From Adlercreutzia wanghongyangiae (GTDB lineage Bacteria; Actinomycetota; Coriobacteriia; Coriobacteriales; Eggerthellaceae): a stretch of 64,000 nucleotides of DNA. The stretch spans positions 1-64,000 of the forward strand of contig NZ_JAYMFF010000004.1 in NCBI RefSeq assembly GCF_035989245.1, written 5' to 3'. Position 1 is the stretch's first letter; each line of letters begins with the position of its first letter. Shown piece after piece: positions 46,229 through 55,208 of this stretch. The translations under genes and the position numbers were made by a program. The notes beneath the pieces were generated by a model. The model was not told the origin of the DNA and did no database searches. It saw only the letters and a list, made by a program, of their open reading frames with translations.

Positions 46229-47005
46229 ATGCTTGAACTGAAGAACCTGGTGTTCGAAGTGCCGGCCGAGGGCGGCGGCACGAAGCGCATCATCGACGAT
46301 TTGTCTCTGACCATCCCCGACGACCGCTTCACGGTTATCACCGGCCCCAACGGCGGCGGCAAGTCAACCCTGGCCAAGCTGATCATGGGCATCGAGGAGC
46401 CCACGAGCGGCACCATCCTGTTCAACGGCCAGGACATCACACATAGGTCCATCACCGAGCGCGCCAAGCTGGGCATCGGCTACGGCTTCCAGCAGCCCGC
46501 GCGCTTCCGCGGCATGAAGGTGAAGAAGCTCTTGGACATCGCCGCTGGCAAAAAGCTGCCCATGCTCGCCTGCAACGAGTACCTGTCGAAGGTGGGCCTG
46601 TGCTCGGCGAGCTACCTCACCCGCGAGGTGGACAAGTCGCTGTCGGGCGGCGAGGTGAAGCGCATCGAGATCGCCACCATCCTGGCCCGCGACCCGCAGC
46701 TGGCCATCTACGACGAGCCCGAGGCCGGCATCGATTTGTGGAGCTTCGATCGGCTCACCGAGACCTTCCGCGACATCCACGAGGCCCGCGACGGCCGCTC
46801 CATCGTCATCATCTCGCACCAGGAGCGCATCATCTCGCTGGCCGACGAGATCGTGCTTCTGCAGGCCGGGCGCGTGGCCGCCACCGGCACGCCGGCCGAG
46901 CTGATGCCTCAACTGGGATTCGCGGCCCGCAGCCTGGACGACCACGGCTGCCCGCTGTCGGTTCCCACCGAGCTGCACCTCACCGAGATCCCCACCACCT
47001 GCTAG
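46229..47005 (+). CDS. sufC: SufC-like FeS-assembly ATPase (SmsC)
   Basis: A 258-residue ABC-type ATPase: Walker A GPNGGGKST (39-47), signature LSGGEVKR, Walker B LAIYDEPEAGID and the switch histidine in IIISHQ. It matches SufC, the soluble ATPase of iron-sulfur cluster assembly. The start at 46229 (MLELKNLVFE) is the family start. It is followed by a single SufB/D-type gene and no sufS, sufU or sufE, as in the minimal SMS systems of many anaerobes and archaea. Confidence 0.92.
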   Translation: MLELKNLVFEVPAEGGGTKRIIDDLSLTIPDDRFTVITGPNGGGKSTLAKLIMGIEEPTSGTILFNGQDITHRSITERAKLGIGYGFQQPARFRGMKVKKLLDIAAGKKLPMLACNEYLSKVGLCSASYLTREVDKSLSGGEVKRIEIATILARDPQLAIYDEPEAGIDLWSFDRLTETFRDIHEARDGRSIVIISHQERIISLADEIVLLQAGRVAATGTPAELMPQLGFAARSLDDHGCPLSVPTELHLTEIPTTC

Positions 47006-47056
47006 ACCGCCGAACCCTGCCAGCGACCGAGTACCTGCGTAGAGGGAGCGGCGGGT

Positions 47057-47121
47057 GTTCCGACCGAGCGAGTTCCGCAGCGACTGGAACAGGACTAAAC
47101 GTCCTGTTCCGACCAAGCGAG
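47057..47121 (+). repeat. Hairpin and direct repeat between the two SUF genes
   Basis: A perfect 10-bp stem GGAACAGGAC/GTCCTGTTCC with a 5-nt loop (47086-47110), flanked by two near-identical 16-mers GTTCCGACC(G/A)AGCGAG (47057-47072 and 47106-47121). There is no U tract, so it could pause transcription or set the protein ratio rather than terminate. Confidence 0.55.
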
Positions 47122-47195
47122 GACTGTCTGAGCGAATCGGAATACCCGGCGATCCCGACCCCGAGGAGTCGCTACCATGAGCTAAGGAGACCACC

Positions 47196-48125
47196 ATGGC
47201 TGTAGACCTTTCCCCCATCGACGAGAACCTGCTCGCCGAGATCGCCAACATGCACGGCATGCCGAAGGGCGCCTTCAACGTGCGCAAGGACGGCGAGCTC
47301 GTGGAGCGCCACTCGTCGGCCTATATCGGCATCGAGACCAAGACCGACAATCCCGGCATCGACATCCGCATCGCGCCGGGCACCAAGGGCGAGACGGTGT
47401 ACATCCCCGTCATCGTCACGAAGAGCGGCCTGAAAGACGTGGTGTACAACACCTTCTACGTCGGCGAGGACTGCGATGTGACCATCATCGCCGGCTGCGG
47501 CATCCACAACGATTCCCACGACGCCTCCGAGCACGACGGCATCCACAGCTTCTACCTGGGCCGGAACAGCCGCGTGCGCTACGTGGAAAAGCACTACGGC
47601 GAAGGCGAGGGAACCGGCGAGCGCATCCTGAATCCCACCACCAACGTGTATATGGAGGAAGGCGCCTCCTGCGAGATGGAGATGGTGCAGCTGCGCGGCG
47701 TGACGAGCACCGTGCGCGACACCAACGCCGAGCTGGGCGTGAACGCGAAGCTGGTGCTCACCGAGAAGCTGCTCACCCACGGCAACCAAGTGGCCACCTC
47801 CAACATGAAGGTGGAGCTGAAAGGCGAGGGCTCCTCGGTGCAGGTGATCTCGCGCTCGGTAGCCCAGGACGACTCGGTACAGGTGTTCAACCCACTTGTC
47901 ATCGGCGAGTGCGCCTGCCGCGGGCACGTGCAGTGCGACGCCATCATCATGGGCAACGCCAAAGTGAAGGCCATCCCCGGCATCGAGGCGGCCAGCGAGG
48001 ACGCGATGCTCGTGCACGAGGCCGCCATCGGCAAGATCGCCGGCGACCAGATCGTAAAGCTCATGACGCTGGGACTGACCGAGGAAGAGGCCGAGGCCGA
48101 GATCCTGGACGACTTCCTCAGCTAG
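47196..48125 (+). CDS. sufB: SufB/SufD-like FeS scaffold subunit (SmsB)
   Basis: A 309-residue protein with the beta-helix SufBD core only; SufB of E. coli is about 495 residues. The conserved C-terminal segment DAMLVHEAAIGKIAGDQ is present, as are cysteines in GECACRGHVQC that could bind the nascent cluster. With the adjacent ATPase it should form a minimal SmsB2C2 assembly scaffold. AAGGAG precedes the start. The shortness is normal for the minimal type, not a truncation. Confidence 0.9.
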   Translation: MAVDLSPIDENLLAEIANMHGMPKGAFNVRKDGELVERHSSAYIGIETKTDNPGIDIRIAPGTKGETVYIPVIVTKSGLKDVVYNTFYVGEDCDVTIIAGCGIHNDSHDASEHDGIHSFYLGRNSRVRYVEKHYGEGEGTGERILNPTTNVYMEEGASCEMEMVQLRGVTSTVRDTNAELGVNAKLVLTEKLLTHGNQVATSNMKVELKGEGSSVQVISRSVAQDDSVQVFNPLVIGECACRGHVQCDAIIMGNAKVKAIPGIEAASEDAMLVHEAAIGKIAGDQIVKLMTLGLTEEEAEAEILDDFLS

Positions 48126-48168
48126 CCTTTCGGCCCATGGCGGCGCCGCGGCAATGCGCGCCAACGAG

Positions 48169-48211
48169 AAGGACCCGCGAGCTCATCGGCTCGCGGGTCC
48201 TTTCTTCTTGC
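48169..48211 (+). terminator. Terminator of the minimal SUF operon
   Basis: A 14-bp stem AAGGACCCGCGAGC/GCTCGCGGGTCCTT with a 6-nt loop, followed by TTCTTCTT. It may also serve the convergent solute-binding gene. Confidence 0.85.
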
Positions 48212-48244
48212 TTTCCTTACGGCCTCGGGCGAAGCGCGTGACCG

Positions 48245-49270
48245 CTACTCCTCGTCTTCCGACGAGTTGTCGCCGTCGGAATCGCCGCTGGAATCATCAG
48301 AGGAATCCGAGCCGGAATCGCCGTTACCGCTATCGCTGCCGGAGTCGCCGCTGCCGTCGGCCTCGGAGCTGCCGGACTCGTCAGTGCCGTCGGAGGCGGC
48401 CTGGTCGTCGGCAGCCGCGTCGCCGCCCTCATCGGTCAGAGCGCTGCCGTCGCCAATCACCTGCAGGCCGTCCAGGGCCACACTCGCCCCCAGCCACTTG
48501 CGCTCGATCACGTCGATGGTGCCGTTGCTGACCAGGTTGGCCAGGGCATCGCCGGCCGCCTGCTGCAGGTCGGCGTTCTCGGCCGATACCGCCATGCAAT
48601 AGCCGCTCGGCTTCATCAGCATGGCCACCACCGACACATCCAGCCCCTGACCGTGGGCGGCGTACAGGCCGATGATGGCATCGGCCGCCACGTACTGCAC
48701 CGTACCGGCCTGCAGCGCGGCGAAGGCGTCGCTCAGGCTGTTCGTGGAGGTGAGGGCATCCTGGCCGAACTCGTTGGACACGGCCCAGGCGCTCTTGGAG
48801 GACACCTGCGCCGCAAAGGTGGCGCCGGAATCGGGCGCGGGAACACCCGCGTCGGGGCTCAGGGCGAACAGCGCGATGCCCGTGGGCAGGTACGACGGAG
48901 ACGTCCAGTAGTCGGCCTCGGCGTTGGCAGCGTCGATGCCCATGACCACGTCCACCTTGCCCTCGGCAATGGCGGCGGCCGCGTCGCTGCCCACGTCCAC
49001 GATGGACACCTTCAGGCCCAGACTGTCGGCCATGGCGGCGGCGATGTCCACGTCGATGCCGATGATCTTGCCGCTGCCCATGCCCGCCAGCGGAGGATTC
49101 TCGGTGTTCACGCCCACGCGCAGCGTGCCCTCCTCGCCGATGACGGGGGGCGCCACGGTGGCCTCCTTCAGCGGGGGCTGGTAGTTGTTCGAGCCGTTGC
49201 ACCCGCACAGCATAAGCCCCATGCAGGCGAGGGCCGCCGCGGCGACCATGACGAGTATGCGTCTTCTCAC
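48245..49270 (-). CDS. Orphan amino-acid-type solute-binding lipoprotein
   Basis: A 341-residue lipoprotein (signal peptide with lipobox MLCGC near residue 22) of the family-3 extracellular solute-binding proteins (LRVGVNTENPPLAGMG, GIDVDIAAAMA). The binding domain ends near residue 265. A 75-residue tail of Ser, Asp, Gly and Glu follows and is unusual for the family. The start is GTG behind GGAGGACGAAG. No permease or ATPase lies nearby, so it may serve a distant transporter or act as a sensor. Confidence 0.88.
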   Translation of the reverse strand: MRRRILVMVAAAALACMGLMLCGCNGSNNYQPPLKEATVAPPVIGEEGTLRVGVNTENPPLAGMGSGKIIGIDVDIAAAMADSLGLKVSIVDVGSDAAAAIAEGKVDVVMGIDAANAEADYWTSPSYLPTGIALFALSPDAGVPAPDSGATFAAQVSSKSAWAVSNEFGQDALTSTNSLSDAFAALQAGTVQYVAADAIIGLYAAHGQGLDVSVVAMLMKPSGYCMAVSAENADLQQAAGDALANLVSNGTIDVIERKWLGASVALDGLQVIGDGSALTDEGGDAAADDQAASDGTDESGSSEADGSGDSGSDSGNGDSGSDSSDDSSGDSDGDNSSEDEE

Positions 49271-49768
49271 TTCGTCCTCCGTCTAAACGTTTTCAAACAC
49301 GCTTCTTCCGACTGACCTAGTCTTTGACCCCACACTCGCGCACCGGGGCTTTCGCTTGCGCTACCGGCCCTCTCGTCCGTCGCAGGCTCTGGCTGCGAAA
49401 TGGGTGCGGACGGTGCGTCTTACCTCTAGGATACGCCATGCTCACGGCGGGACGGGCCCGCGCGCTTACGTGGATCCTTTCGACCGCATCTGCCTTGGAC
49501 TTGGAAGCGTCGGGGCGCCTCCGCAACTACAGACTCGAAAGAAGCACCGATAAGTGTAGCAGATCGGGCCCTCTTCCAAGAAAAGCCCAGAGAACCTATG
49601 GCTGACAAACGTCTTTCAAACGGCTGACGGACGGCTCCCGGGCGGTGCAGGCGCGGCTGCGGCGCGGCTGGAGGGCGACCGGAAGGCGGCGGAATCCCGA
49701 CGGGGGCGCGACAAGGGCGCGGTCGTTCCCGAGACAGAACTGCGACAAGTGCGCGCTATGCTGGGAGC
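49271..49768. other. Intergenic region without a recognisable gene
   Basis: About 500 bp between two divergent genes. Short frames on both strands lack an RBS and family features. AAACGTTT upstream of the solute-binding gene and TATGCT just before the ComF gene could be regulatory. No RNA gene was identified. Confidence 0.4.
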
Positions 49769-50599
49769 ATGAGCGTCCTTTGCGAACAACTCCCCCTCTT
49801 CCCGCCCGCGACCGGTACCGATCGCGGCCCCCGCGCTGCGGAAAACCCCGCGGCGTCAACGCCCGCGCGGCCCTCCGAGCACCGTCGACGGGGCTGGCGG
49901 GAGCGCGTCTTCGAAGTGGCCGCCGAAACCCTGTGGCCCACGCGCTGCGCCGTATGCGACGCCCCGGGCGCTCCCCTGTGCGCCTCGTGCGCGCGGAAGC
50001 TGCCCTACATCGACGCGCTTTCGGCCTGCCCACGATGCGGGGCGCCGTTCGGGCGGGTGCAGTGCACCGAGTGCAACGCCGTCATGCTGGAGCCGTTCGG
50101 CTATCAGGCGCCGCCCTACGACGGCGCCGTCAGCCCGCTTCTGCTCACCGAGGAGGCGCGGCGCATCGTCACCGTGTACAAAGACCAGAACGAGCGCGCC
50201 CTCGCACGGCCCATGGCAGCCATCATGGCCCGTTACCTGCCCGACCGCTGGCTGGCCGAGGCGGCCATGGCCTTCGTGCCCGCCACCCCGGCCGCCCGGC
50301 GCCGCCGCGGCTTCGACCACGCGGAGCACATAGCGCGCGAGCTGTCGTGGATTGTCGAGACGCCCTTCGCTCCCCTGCTGGCACCCCCGCGCCGCCTCGA
50401 CCAACGCACACTGTCGCGCGCCCAGCGCATCGGGAACATGCGCGCGGCCCTCACGGTGCTGCCGGGGGCCACGGTGCCGCGGCGCGTCATCCTGGTGGAC
50501 GACGTGTGCACCACCGGCGCCACATTGTTCGCCGCCACAGAAGCCCTGAGGAAAGGAGGTGCCCAGGACATCTACTGCATCACCTTCGCTCGGGCATAG
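49769..50599 (+). CDS. ComF-family phosphoribosyltransferase-like protein
   Basis: A 276-residue protein: a 55-residue variable N-terminus, a zinc-ribbon-like region with cysteine pairs (CAVC, CASC, CPRC, CTEC at about 60-110) and a type I PRTase domain with the PRPP loop VILVDDVCTTGAT (about 241-253). ComF members in competent bacteria help DNA uptake; in others the role is unclear. No other competence gene is seen here. The RBS is weak (GGGAGC). Confidence 0.9.
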   Translation: MSVLCEQLPLFPPATGTDRGPRAAENPAASTPARPSEHRRRGWRERVFEVAAETLWPTRCAVCDAPGAPLCASCARKLPYIDALSACPRCGAPFGRVQCTECNAVMLEPFGYQAPPYDGAVSPLLLTEEARRIVTVYKDQNERALARPMAAIMARYLPDRWLAEAAMAFVPATPAARRRRGFDHAEHIARELSWIVETPFAPLLAPPRRLDQRTLSRAQRIGNMRAALTVLPGATVPRRVILVDDVCTTGATLFAATEALRKGGAQDIYCITFARA

Positions 50600-50717
50600 A
50601 AAAGCGCGCCATAGAAGACGCGCCTAATCAAAACGGTTCAGGGGAGTAACACGTAGCCAAGTGGCTCCCCTCGAGCCTGCCTTATCCTACAACAGAAGGA
50701 AGGCAGCTTGCAAGACC

Positions 50718-52043
50718 TTACTTCGAGAGCCGTACGCCCTCGGCCTCGGAGAACTCGGCCACGTCCACCGAGATGGAATGGCGAATGGGCTTCCAGGCGG
50801 CCTTCTTCACCAGCGCGATCAGCGCGATGGGAATGTAGGTGAGCATGAACAGCGGGAAGGTGAACATGTAGCGCACCTTCTTGGCCGTGGTGGTGCGGAT
50901 GGAATCCCATTCCACGAAGGTGGTGAGCACGCCGAACACGAACATGAACATCAGGTAGTTGCACAGGCAGAACACGATGGAGGTGAGCGACGAGGCAATG
51001 GCCACGCCCGTGGACATAACGCCCGTGGCGGCCAGCACGATGATGATGGTGTTGAAGATAATGGAGATGATGGACAGCAGCATGCCCGGGGCGATGGTCA
51101 TCAGCATGTCGTAGCAGGCGAAGCGGTAGCCGCGGGGGTTGGTGACCGCGCCCTTCACCAGACGGCCCGCGTAGTGGGCGAACACCTGGTAGAAGCCCTT
51201 GGCCCAACGGAAGCGCTGGTTCCAGGAATCGCGGAAGGTGATGGGCTGCTCGTCGTAGAGCACGGCCGTGGGGCAGTAGGCGATGCGCACGCCGTCGATG
51301 ATGGAAGACGCCGAGAACTCGATGTCCTCGGTGAGCAGATGCCACTTCCAACCGCCGGCGGCCTTCAGGATGTCGGCGGCGATGAAGAAGCCCGTGCCCG
51401 ACACGGCGCAGGAGGTGTTCAGCGTCAGACGCGCCTGGTTCAGGAACTTCGCCTCGCGCAGGAACCATACGCCGTAGCCGGCCGAGATCCAGTTACTGCC
51501 GAAGTTCTTGGAGTTGCGGTAGGAGGTGGAGGCCTTGGCACCGTTATCGAAGGTGGCGTTCATCTCGCGGAAATAGTTCACGTCCAGCACGTTGTCGGCA
51601 TCGAACACGAAGTAGGCCTCGTAGTCTTTGTCGGCGTACTGCTCCCAGATGGCCTTCAGCCCGTAATCGAGCGCGTAGCCCTTCCCCACCTGCTTCTCGT
51701 TATGGCGCGGGAACACGATGGCGCCGGCCTCGCGGGCCACGGCCGCCGTGTTGTCGGTGCAGTTGTCGGCGATGACGAACACGTCGATGAGCTCGGCCGG
51801 GTAATTCTGCACCTTGATGGAATGGATGAGGTCGGCGATGACCGCCTCCTCGTTGCGGGCGGCCACCATAACGGCGTAGCGATGGTTCTTCTTCGCCTGC
51901 ACCTTGGGGGCCTTGCGGGTAAGGACGACCAGTACATAGTAGAGTTGATAGGTGTAGCAAATGGTAAAGGTCAGAAACACGCAGAAATTGAAGATGTCGA
52001 CGAACGAGAGAGCCGACACTTGCGATGCCACGGTATCGAACAC
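50718..52043 (-). CDS. Processive GT2 membrane glycosyltransferase
   Basis: A 441-residue protein of the cellulose/hyaluronan-synthase-like GT2 group. One N-terminal membrane helix is followed by a catalytic domain with VMVAARNEE, FDADN (DxD), TEDIE (base) and QRFRW, then four or so C-terminal membrane helices. It probably builds or exports a surface polysaccharide. The start is GTG at 52043 behind AAGGAG; a longer frame to 52088 lacks an RBS. It stands alone. Confidence 0.88.
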   Translation of the reverse strand: MFDTVASQVSALSFVDIFNFCVFLTFTICYTYQLYYVLVVLTRKAPKVQAKKNHRYAVMVAARNEEAVIADLIHSIKVQNYPAELIDVFVIADNCTDNTAAVAREAGAIVFPRHNEKQVGKGYALDYGLKAIWEQYADKDYEAYFVFDADNVLDVNYFREMNATFDNGAKASTSYRNSKNFGSNWISAGYGVWFLREAKFLNQARLTLNTSCAVSGTGFFIAADILKAAGGWKWHLLTEDIEFSASSIIDGVRIAYCPTAVLYDEQPITFRDSWNQRFRWAKGFYQVFAHYAGRLVKGAVTNPRGYRFACYDMLMTIAPGMLLSIISIIFNTIIIVLAATGVMSTGVAIASSLTSIVFCLCNYLMFMFVFGVLTTFVEWDSIRTTTAKKVRYMFTFPLFMLTYIPIALIALVKKAAWKPIRHSISVDVAEFSEAEGVRLSK

Positions 52044-52252
52044 CAAATTACTCCTTGGACGTGCACCCGCCAGGGCGCGACTACGCAAACGACTGAATTA
52101 TAGCCTTATGAATTCCATCGTGCGCCCATTTTGGGACTATCCGGGGAATTTGATGCCTTTTGGTCATAAAGAGCCGCCGCTCTCCGCAATTGCCCCACAC
52201 CCCCTCCACACCTGTAAGGAAAGCGTAAGGTTCGCATTTGCACCAAGATGCC

Positions 52253-53011
52253 CTAACGAGGCTCCTCAAGAACCTGTTCGCCAAAAGTGCACTGAGTAAA
52301 GACATATTCGCTCGTCCCCTCGTCATTGCTGAGCAAAATTTGGCAAGCGGTAATTATCTCAAGCGCATCCTGCTCATATTGCGACAGGTTTTCATCAAGG
52401 TCGATTCCCTCATAGGTCGTACCCGAACTCACTAATATATTGACGGTGAAACAAGGATTTCTTTCTCCCTGATCAAAAGGAAGAGAACTCGCAGCCTCGG
52501 CACCGTCGAGAGGCGACAGTGCAGAAATCGGCAGCGGTTCGTCGCCTTTGGTCAAAGATAGCTCATAAGAACTAGACGCATCATCATCTGGTATCTGCAG
52601 ACTTACGAGAATCTCGACTCGGACGCCCTCATCTGCGGGCGCAATCTGACCCAAGGAGAGAAACGCCCACGCTCTTGAAGATTCGCCGTCTTCCACAACG
52701 CGAGAGGAAACCGCATCCTGAAGAGTCGCAGGCTGAGGCGCCCCGGATATATCGAAGCCAGACGGCACGGAGAGCAGGGACAGCCCTAAAAACACCCCTA
52801 TTGCTAAAAGAACCGCAGCCGCCGCTATGGGCTGGAAGCTTATTCTCCTGCAAAAGGAATCCTCTCTTTTCGAGGAGGCTTTCGCCATCGAAAGCTTGGA
52901 ATCCGATCCAGAAAACATGTTTCGTCGCCTTACCTCACGCAATACCCGGTCATTAAGATCGACGGGCATCTCGATCCGCTCAACGGCCTTTCTGTAGTCG
53001 TCAAAATCCAT
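52253..53011 (-). CDS. Membrane-bound anti-sigma-like protein
   Basis: A 252-residue protein with a cytoplasmic N-terminus of about 65 residues, one membrane segment at about 66-88 (PIAAAAVLLAIGVFLGLSLL) and an extracytoplasmic domain. Its start lies inside the end of the sigma-factor gene (11-nt overlap), the usual arrangement for a sigma/anti-sigma pair. There is no zinc-binding HxxxCxxC motif, so it would be a non-ZAS type. The role as anti-sigma is inferred from layout, not from a recognised domain. Confidence 0.7.
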   Translation of the reverse strand: MDFDDYRKAVERIEMPVDLNDRVLREVRRRNMFSGSDSKLSMAKASSKREDSFCRRISFQPIAAAAVLLAIGVFLGLSLLSVPSGFDISGAPQPATLQDAVSSRVVEDGESSRAWAFLSLGQIAPADEGVRVEILVSLQIPDDDASSSYELSLTKGDEPLPISALSPLDGAEAASSLPFDQGERNPCFTVNILVSSGTTYEGIDLDENLSQYEQDALEIITACQILLSNDEGTSEYVFTQCTFGEQVLEEPR

Positions 53012-53531
53012 AGCCGCCCCCCTCCATGGCTCGGCGTAGAGCAATGCGCGCTCGGAGAAGACGAGTCCGCACCGTCGACGCCCGGCTTTGGGTAATCCTC
53101 GCAATATCATTGGCAGAGTAGCCTTCGACATACTTGAGGTAAATGCACTCCCTTTGAGCGCGAGGGAGATCGCTTACGTATTCCCAAACACAGTGATCGG
53201 CGTCAAGCCCCGAACAGCCCTCATCACTCGCAGAAAGATGCCTGAATATCGGCGACGCATCAACATCAACCAAGACCTCACGCAGCGTAGACGATTTTCG
53301 AAAAAACTGCTTGACTTTATTCGAGGCAACCCGGAAAAGCCAGAATCGCACATGATCATCATCGACAAATTCGGTTTTGGTCTTAAGCAAAGCGAGGAAA
53401 ACATCCTGATAGATATCCTCCGCCCACCGCTGGTCGATAAGCTGGCTGCAAAGATAGCGATAAAGAGGCGTTCCCAATTCCTCCAAAATCCGTCTAAACC
53501 ATGCCTCGTCTTTGATGACAAACTTTTCCAC
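53001..53531 (-). CDS. ECF-type RNA polymerase sigma factor
   Basis: A 176-residue sigma-70-family protein with region 2 (RWAEDIYQDVFLALL, about 35-50) and region 4 (QRECIYLKYVEGYSANDIAR, then ASTVRTRLLRARIALR). The start is GTG at 53531 without a visible Shine-Dalgarno, so the start could be wrong or the message leaderless. It is co-transcribed with the membrane protein at 52253 and divergent from a secreted peptidase that it may control. Confidence 0.88.
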   Translation of the reverse strand: MEKFVIKDEAWFRRILEELGTPLYRYLCSQLIDQRWAEDIYQDVFLALLKTKTEFVDDDHVRFWLFRVASNKVKQFFRKSSTLREVLVDVDASPIFRHLSASDEGCSGLDADHCVWEYVSDLPRAQRECIYLKYVEGYSANDIARITQSRASTVRTRLLRARIALRRAMEGGGYGF

Positions 53532-53562
53532 CCGCGCACTCGTTCAAAAAGATGATAAATGA

Positions 53563-53615
53563 TGAAACATTTTACCAACCTAAAGCGATTTATGAAATGA
53601 GGGACGAGTGTTTCA
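53563..53615. promoter_or_regulatory. Divergent promoter region with paired TGTTTCA boxes
   Basis: TGTTTCA occurs facing the sigma gene (minus strand, 53563-53569) and facing the peptidase gene (plus strand, 53609-53615), 32 and about 47 bp before the two starts. Such paired boxes would suit -35 elements of the ECF sigma factor controlling itself and its target. Confidence 0.35.
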
Positions 53616-53661
53616 CTCTCTCCGCAGCTGACAACAATTTAAGCAGAGAGGAGCGACTACC

Positions 53662-55167
53662 ATGAATTTACACCCGAGGAGCCTACCCAGATACCTCTTA
53701 GGAATATACCTCGCGATACTCATCGCCGCGCTCGCATCATCACCTCAACCCGGATGGGCACAAGAAAACAATTCGCAGGAGGAACAAGACCATTTATACG
53801 CTCTTGTAGAAATGTTTGCTGACTATTCCCCCGATATTGATGTCGCTGACATAACGCTGAGTCAGCCAAAGCCCGTATACGATCTCAACCAAGAAGACAT
53901 TTTAACTACAGACCACCGAAGCTGGAAGGTTCTCAGCAAAGGGCAAATCGTTGCTCTGATCTTTTCCGTAGATTCCGACGAAGGTTCTACCTATACACTT
54001 TCGACTGATGTAAGTTCTGCGATAGCAAAATCGGATTTGTCGGAATCTGAGGATCTCATATTTGCCGAGATGGATAACGTCTTATATTGCCTAGACAATC
54101 ATTACGGCAACGCAAAAGCCGTCATGCAAAATGATGAAGGGAAGACCCAGCTCGAAGTTGTCGCTGTCGAAGACCTTCCTATGCAAAAAATATGCCAAGC
54201 GAGCAATGTGACCTATGAGGTGAATTCGCCATTGCCGCGAAGCATCACCGTCACCTCCAGCAAAACCCTCGGCGTCCCACATGTGATGCAGGGCGGAGAC
54301 CCCATATGCTGGGCGGCCAGCGTTTGCCAAGCGGGAAGGTACCTTACCCACAACACCACCCATACTCCCAGAAGCCTTGCCATGGCTATAAAAGGCGCAT
54401 ATGTCGCGGGAACGGCCAGCGACGCACAGAATGGATTTGCACGATACACATATCCTAACTCATCTACAAGAATCGGCACGTGCTCCATCAATGGGCCACT
54501 CACTGATGCGCAAGTCAGAACATGGATCAACTCGGGAATCCCAGTTTATGCAAGGACCCTTTCCAACAAAGCAGGAGGCCATGCGGTAATCATAGATGGT
54601 TACAAAACATATAGCTCTGGCGCCATGGCCTTGCGCGTTGTGAATCCTGGAATTGGAGGTACGGGCATCATATATGCGACAAAAACCTCCGGATATTATC
54701 AGTTCTACTACAACTCCAGCGAGGGAAACACCTTTGCGTGGAAAACAGGCACTCTAGTATTGAACGGTTGGCAGAAACCTTACGGGGGATCGACGTGGAG
54801 TTATCTTAACACCAACGGCTCCACAGCCAAGGGATGGCTGAGCGTCACCGGAACCTGGTACTACTTCAATTCGGCAGGAACCATGCAAACAGGTTGGGTA
54901 AAAGTTTCCGGCAAGTGGTATTACCTCGAGAGTAACGGAGCAATGGCGACAGGATGGAAGAATATTTCCGGAAAATGGTATTCTCTCGATTCGTCAGGAG
55001 CAATGAGAACAGGCTGGTATAAAGAAGGTTCCTACTGGTACTACCTTCGAACAGGAAATAACGTGCCCAGTGGAGGTCCAGAAGGCTCTATGCTTGCCAA
55101 CGGAAATTGGAGCATTAGCGGAAAAATCTATCGATTCGATTCCAGTGGCCATTGCCTCAACCCTTAA
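53662..55167 (+). CDS. Secreted papain-like cysteine peptidase with wall-binding repeats
   Basis: A 501-residue protein: signal peptide (1-33, cut near GWA), a propeptide-like region (35-200), a C39/staphopain-like peptidase domain with Cys216 (DPICWAAS), His307 (GGHAVIIDGY) and Asn328 (RVVNPGIG), and then four or five choline/glucan-binding-type repeats (GW...GTWYYF, about 365-500). It should be exported, held at the cell surface by the repeats and cleave proteins or peptides there. Base composition is AT-richer than most of the window. RBS AGAGAGGAG. It is divergent from the ECF sigma pair. Confidence 0.85.
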   Translation: MNLHPRSLPRYLLGIYLAILIAALASSPQPGWAQENNSQEEQDHLYALVEMFADYSPDIDVADITLSQPKPVYDLNQEDILTTDHRSWKVLSKGQIVALIFSVDSDEGSTYTLSTDVSSAIAKSDLSESEDLIFAEMDNVLYCLDNHYGNAKAVMQNDEGKTQLEVVAVEDLPMQKICQASNVTYEVNSPLPRSITVTSSKTLGVPHVMQGGDPICWAASVCQAGRYLTHNTTHTPRSLAMAIKGAYVAGTASDAQNGFARYTYPNSSTRIGTCSINGPLTDAQVRTWINSGIPVYARTLSNKAGGHAVIIDGYKTYSSGAMALRVVNPGIGGTGIIYATKTSGYYQFYYNSSEGNTFAWKTGTLVLNGWQKPYGGSTWSYLNTNGSTAKGWLSVTGTWYYFNSAGTMQTGWVKVSGKWYYLESNGAMATGWKNISGKWYSLDSSGAMRTGWYKEGSYWYYLRTGNNVPSGGPEGSMLANGNWSISGKIYRFDSSGHCLNP

Positions 55168-55208
55168 GACCCAAATTGAAGTCACATCTGGTCGTTAAAG
55201 GACTTAGA

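Noticed and set aside
49271..49768. Signal-recognition-particle RNA, tmRNA or RNase P RNA in the gap
   Set aside because: None of the conserved core sequences of these RNAs was seen on either strand.
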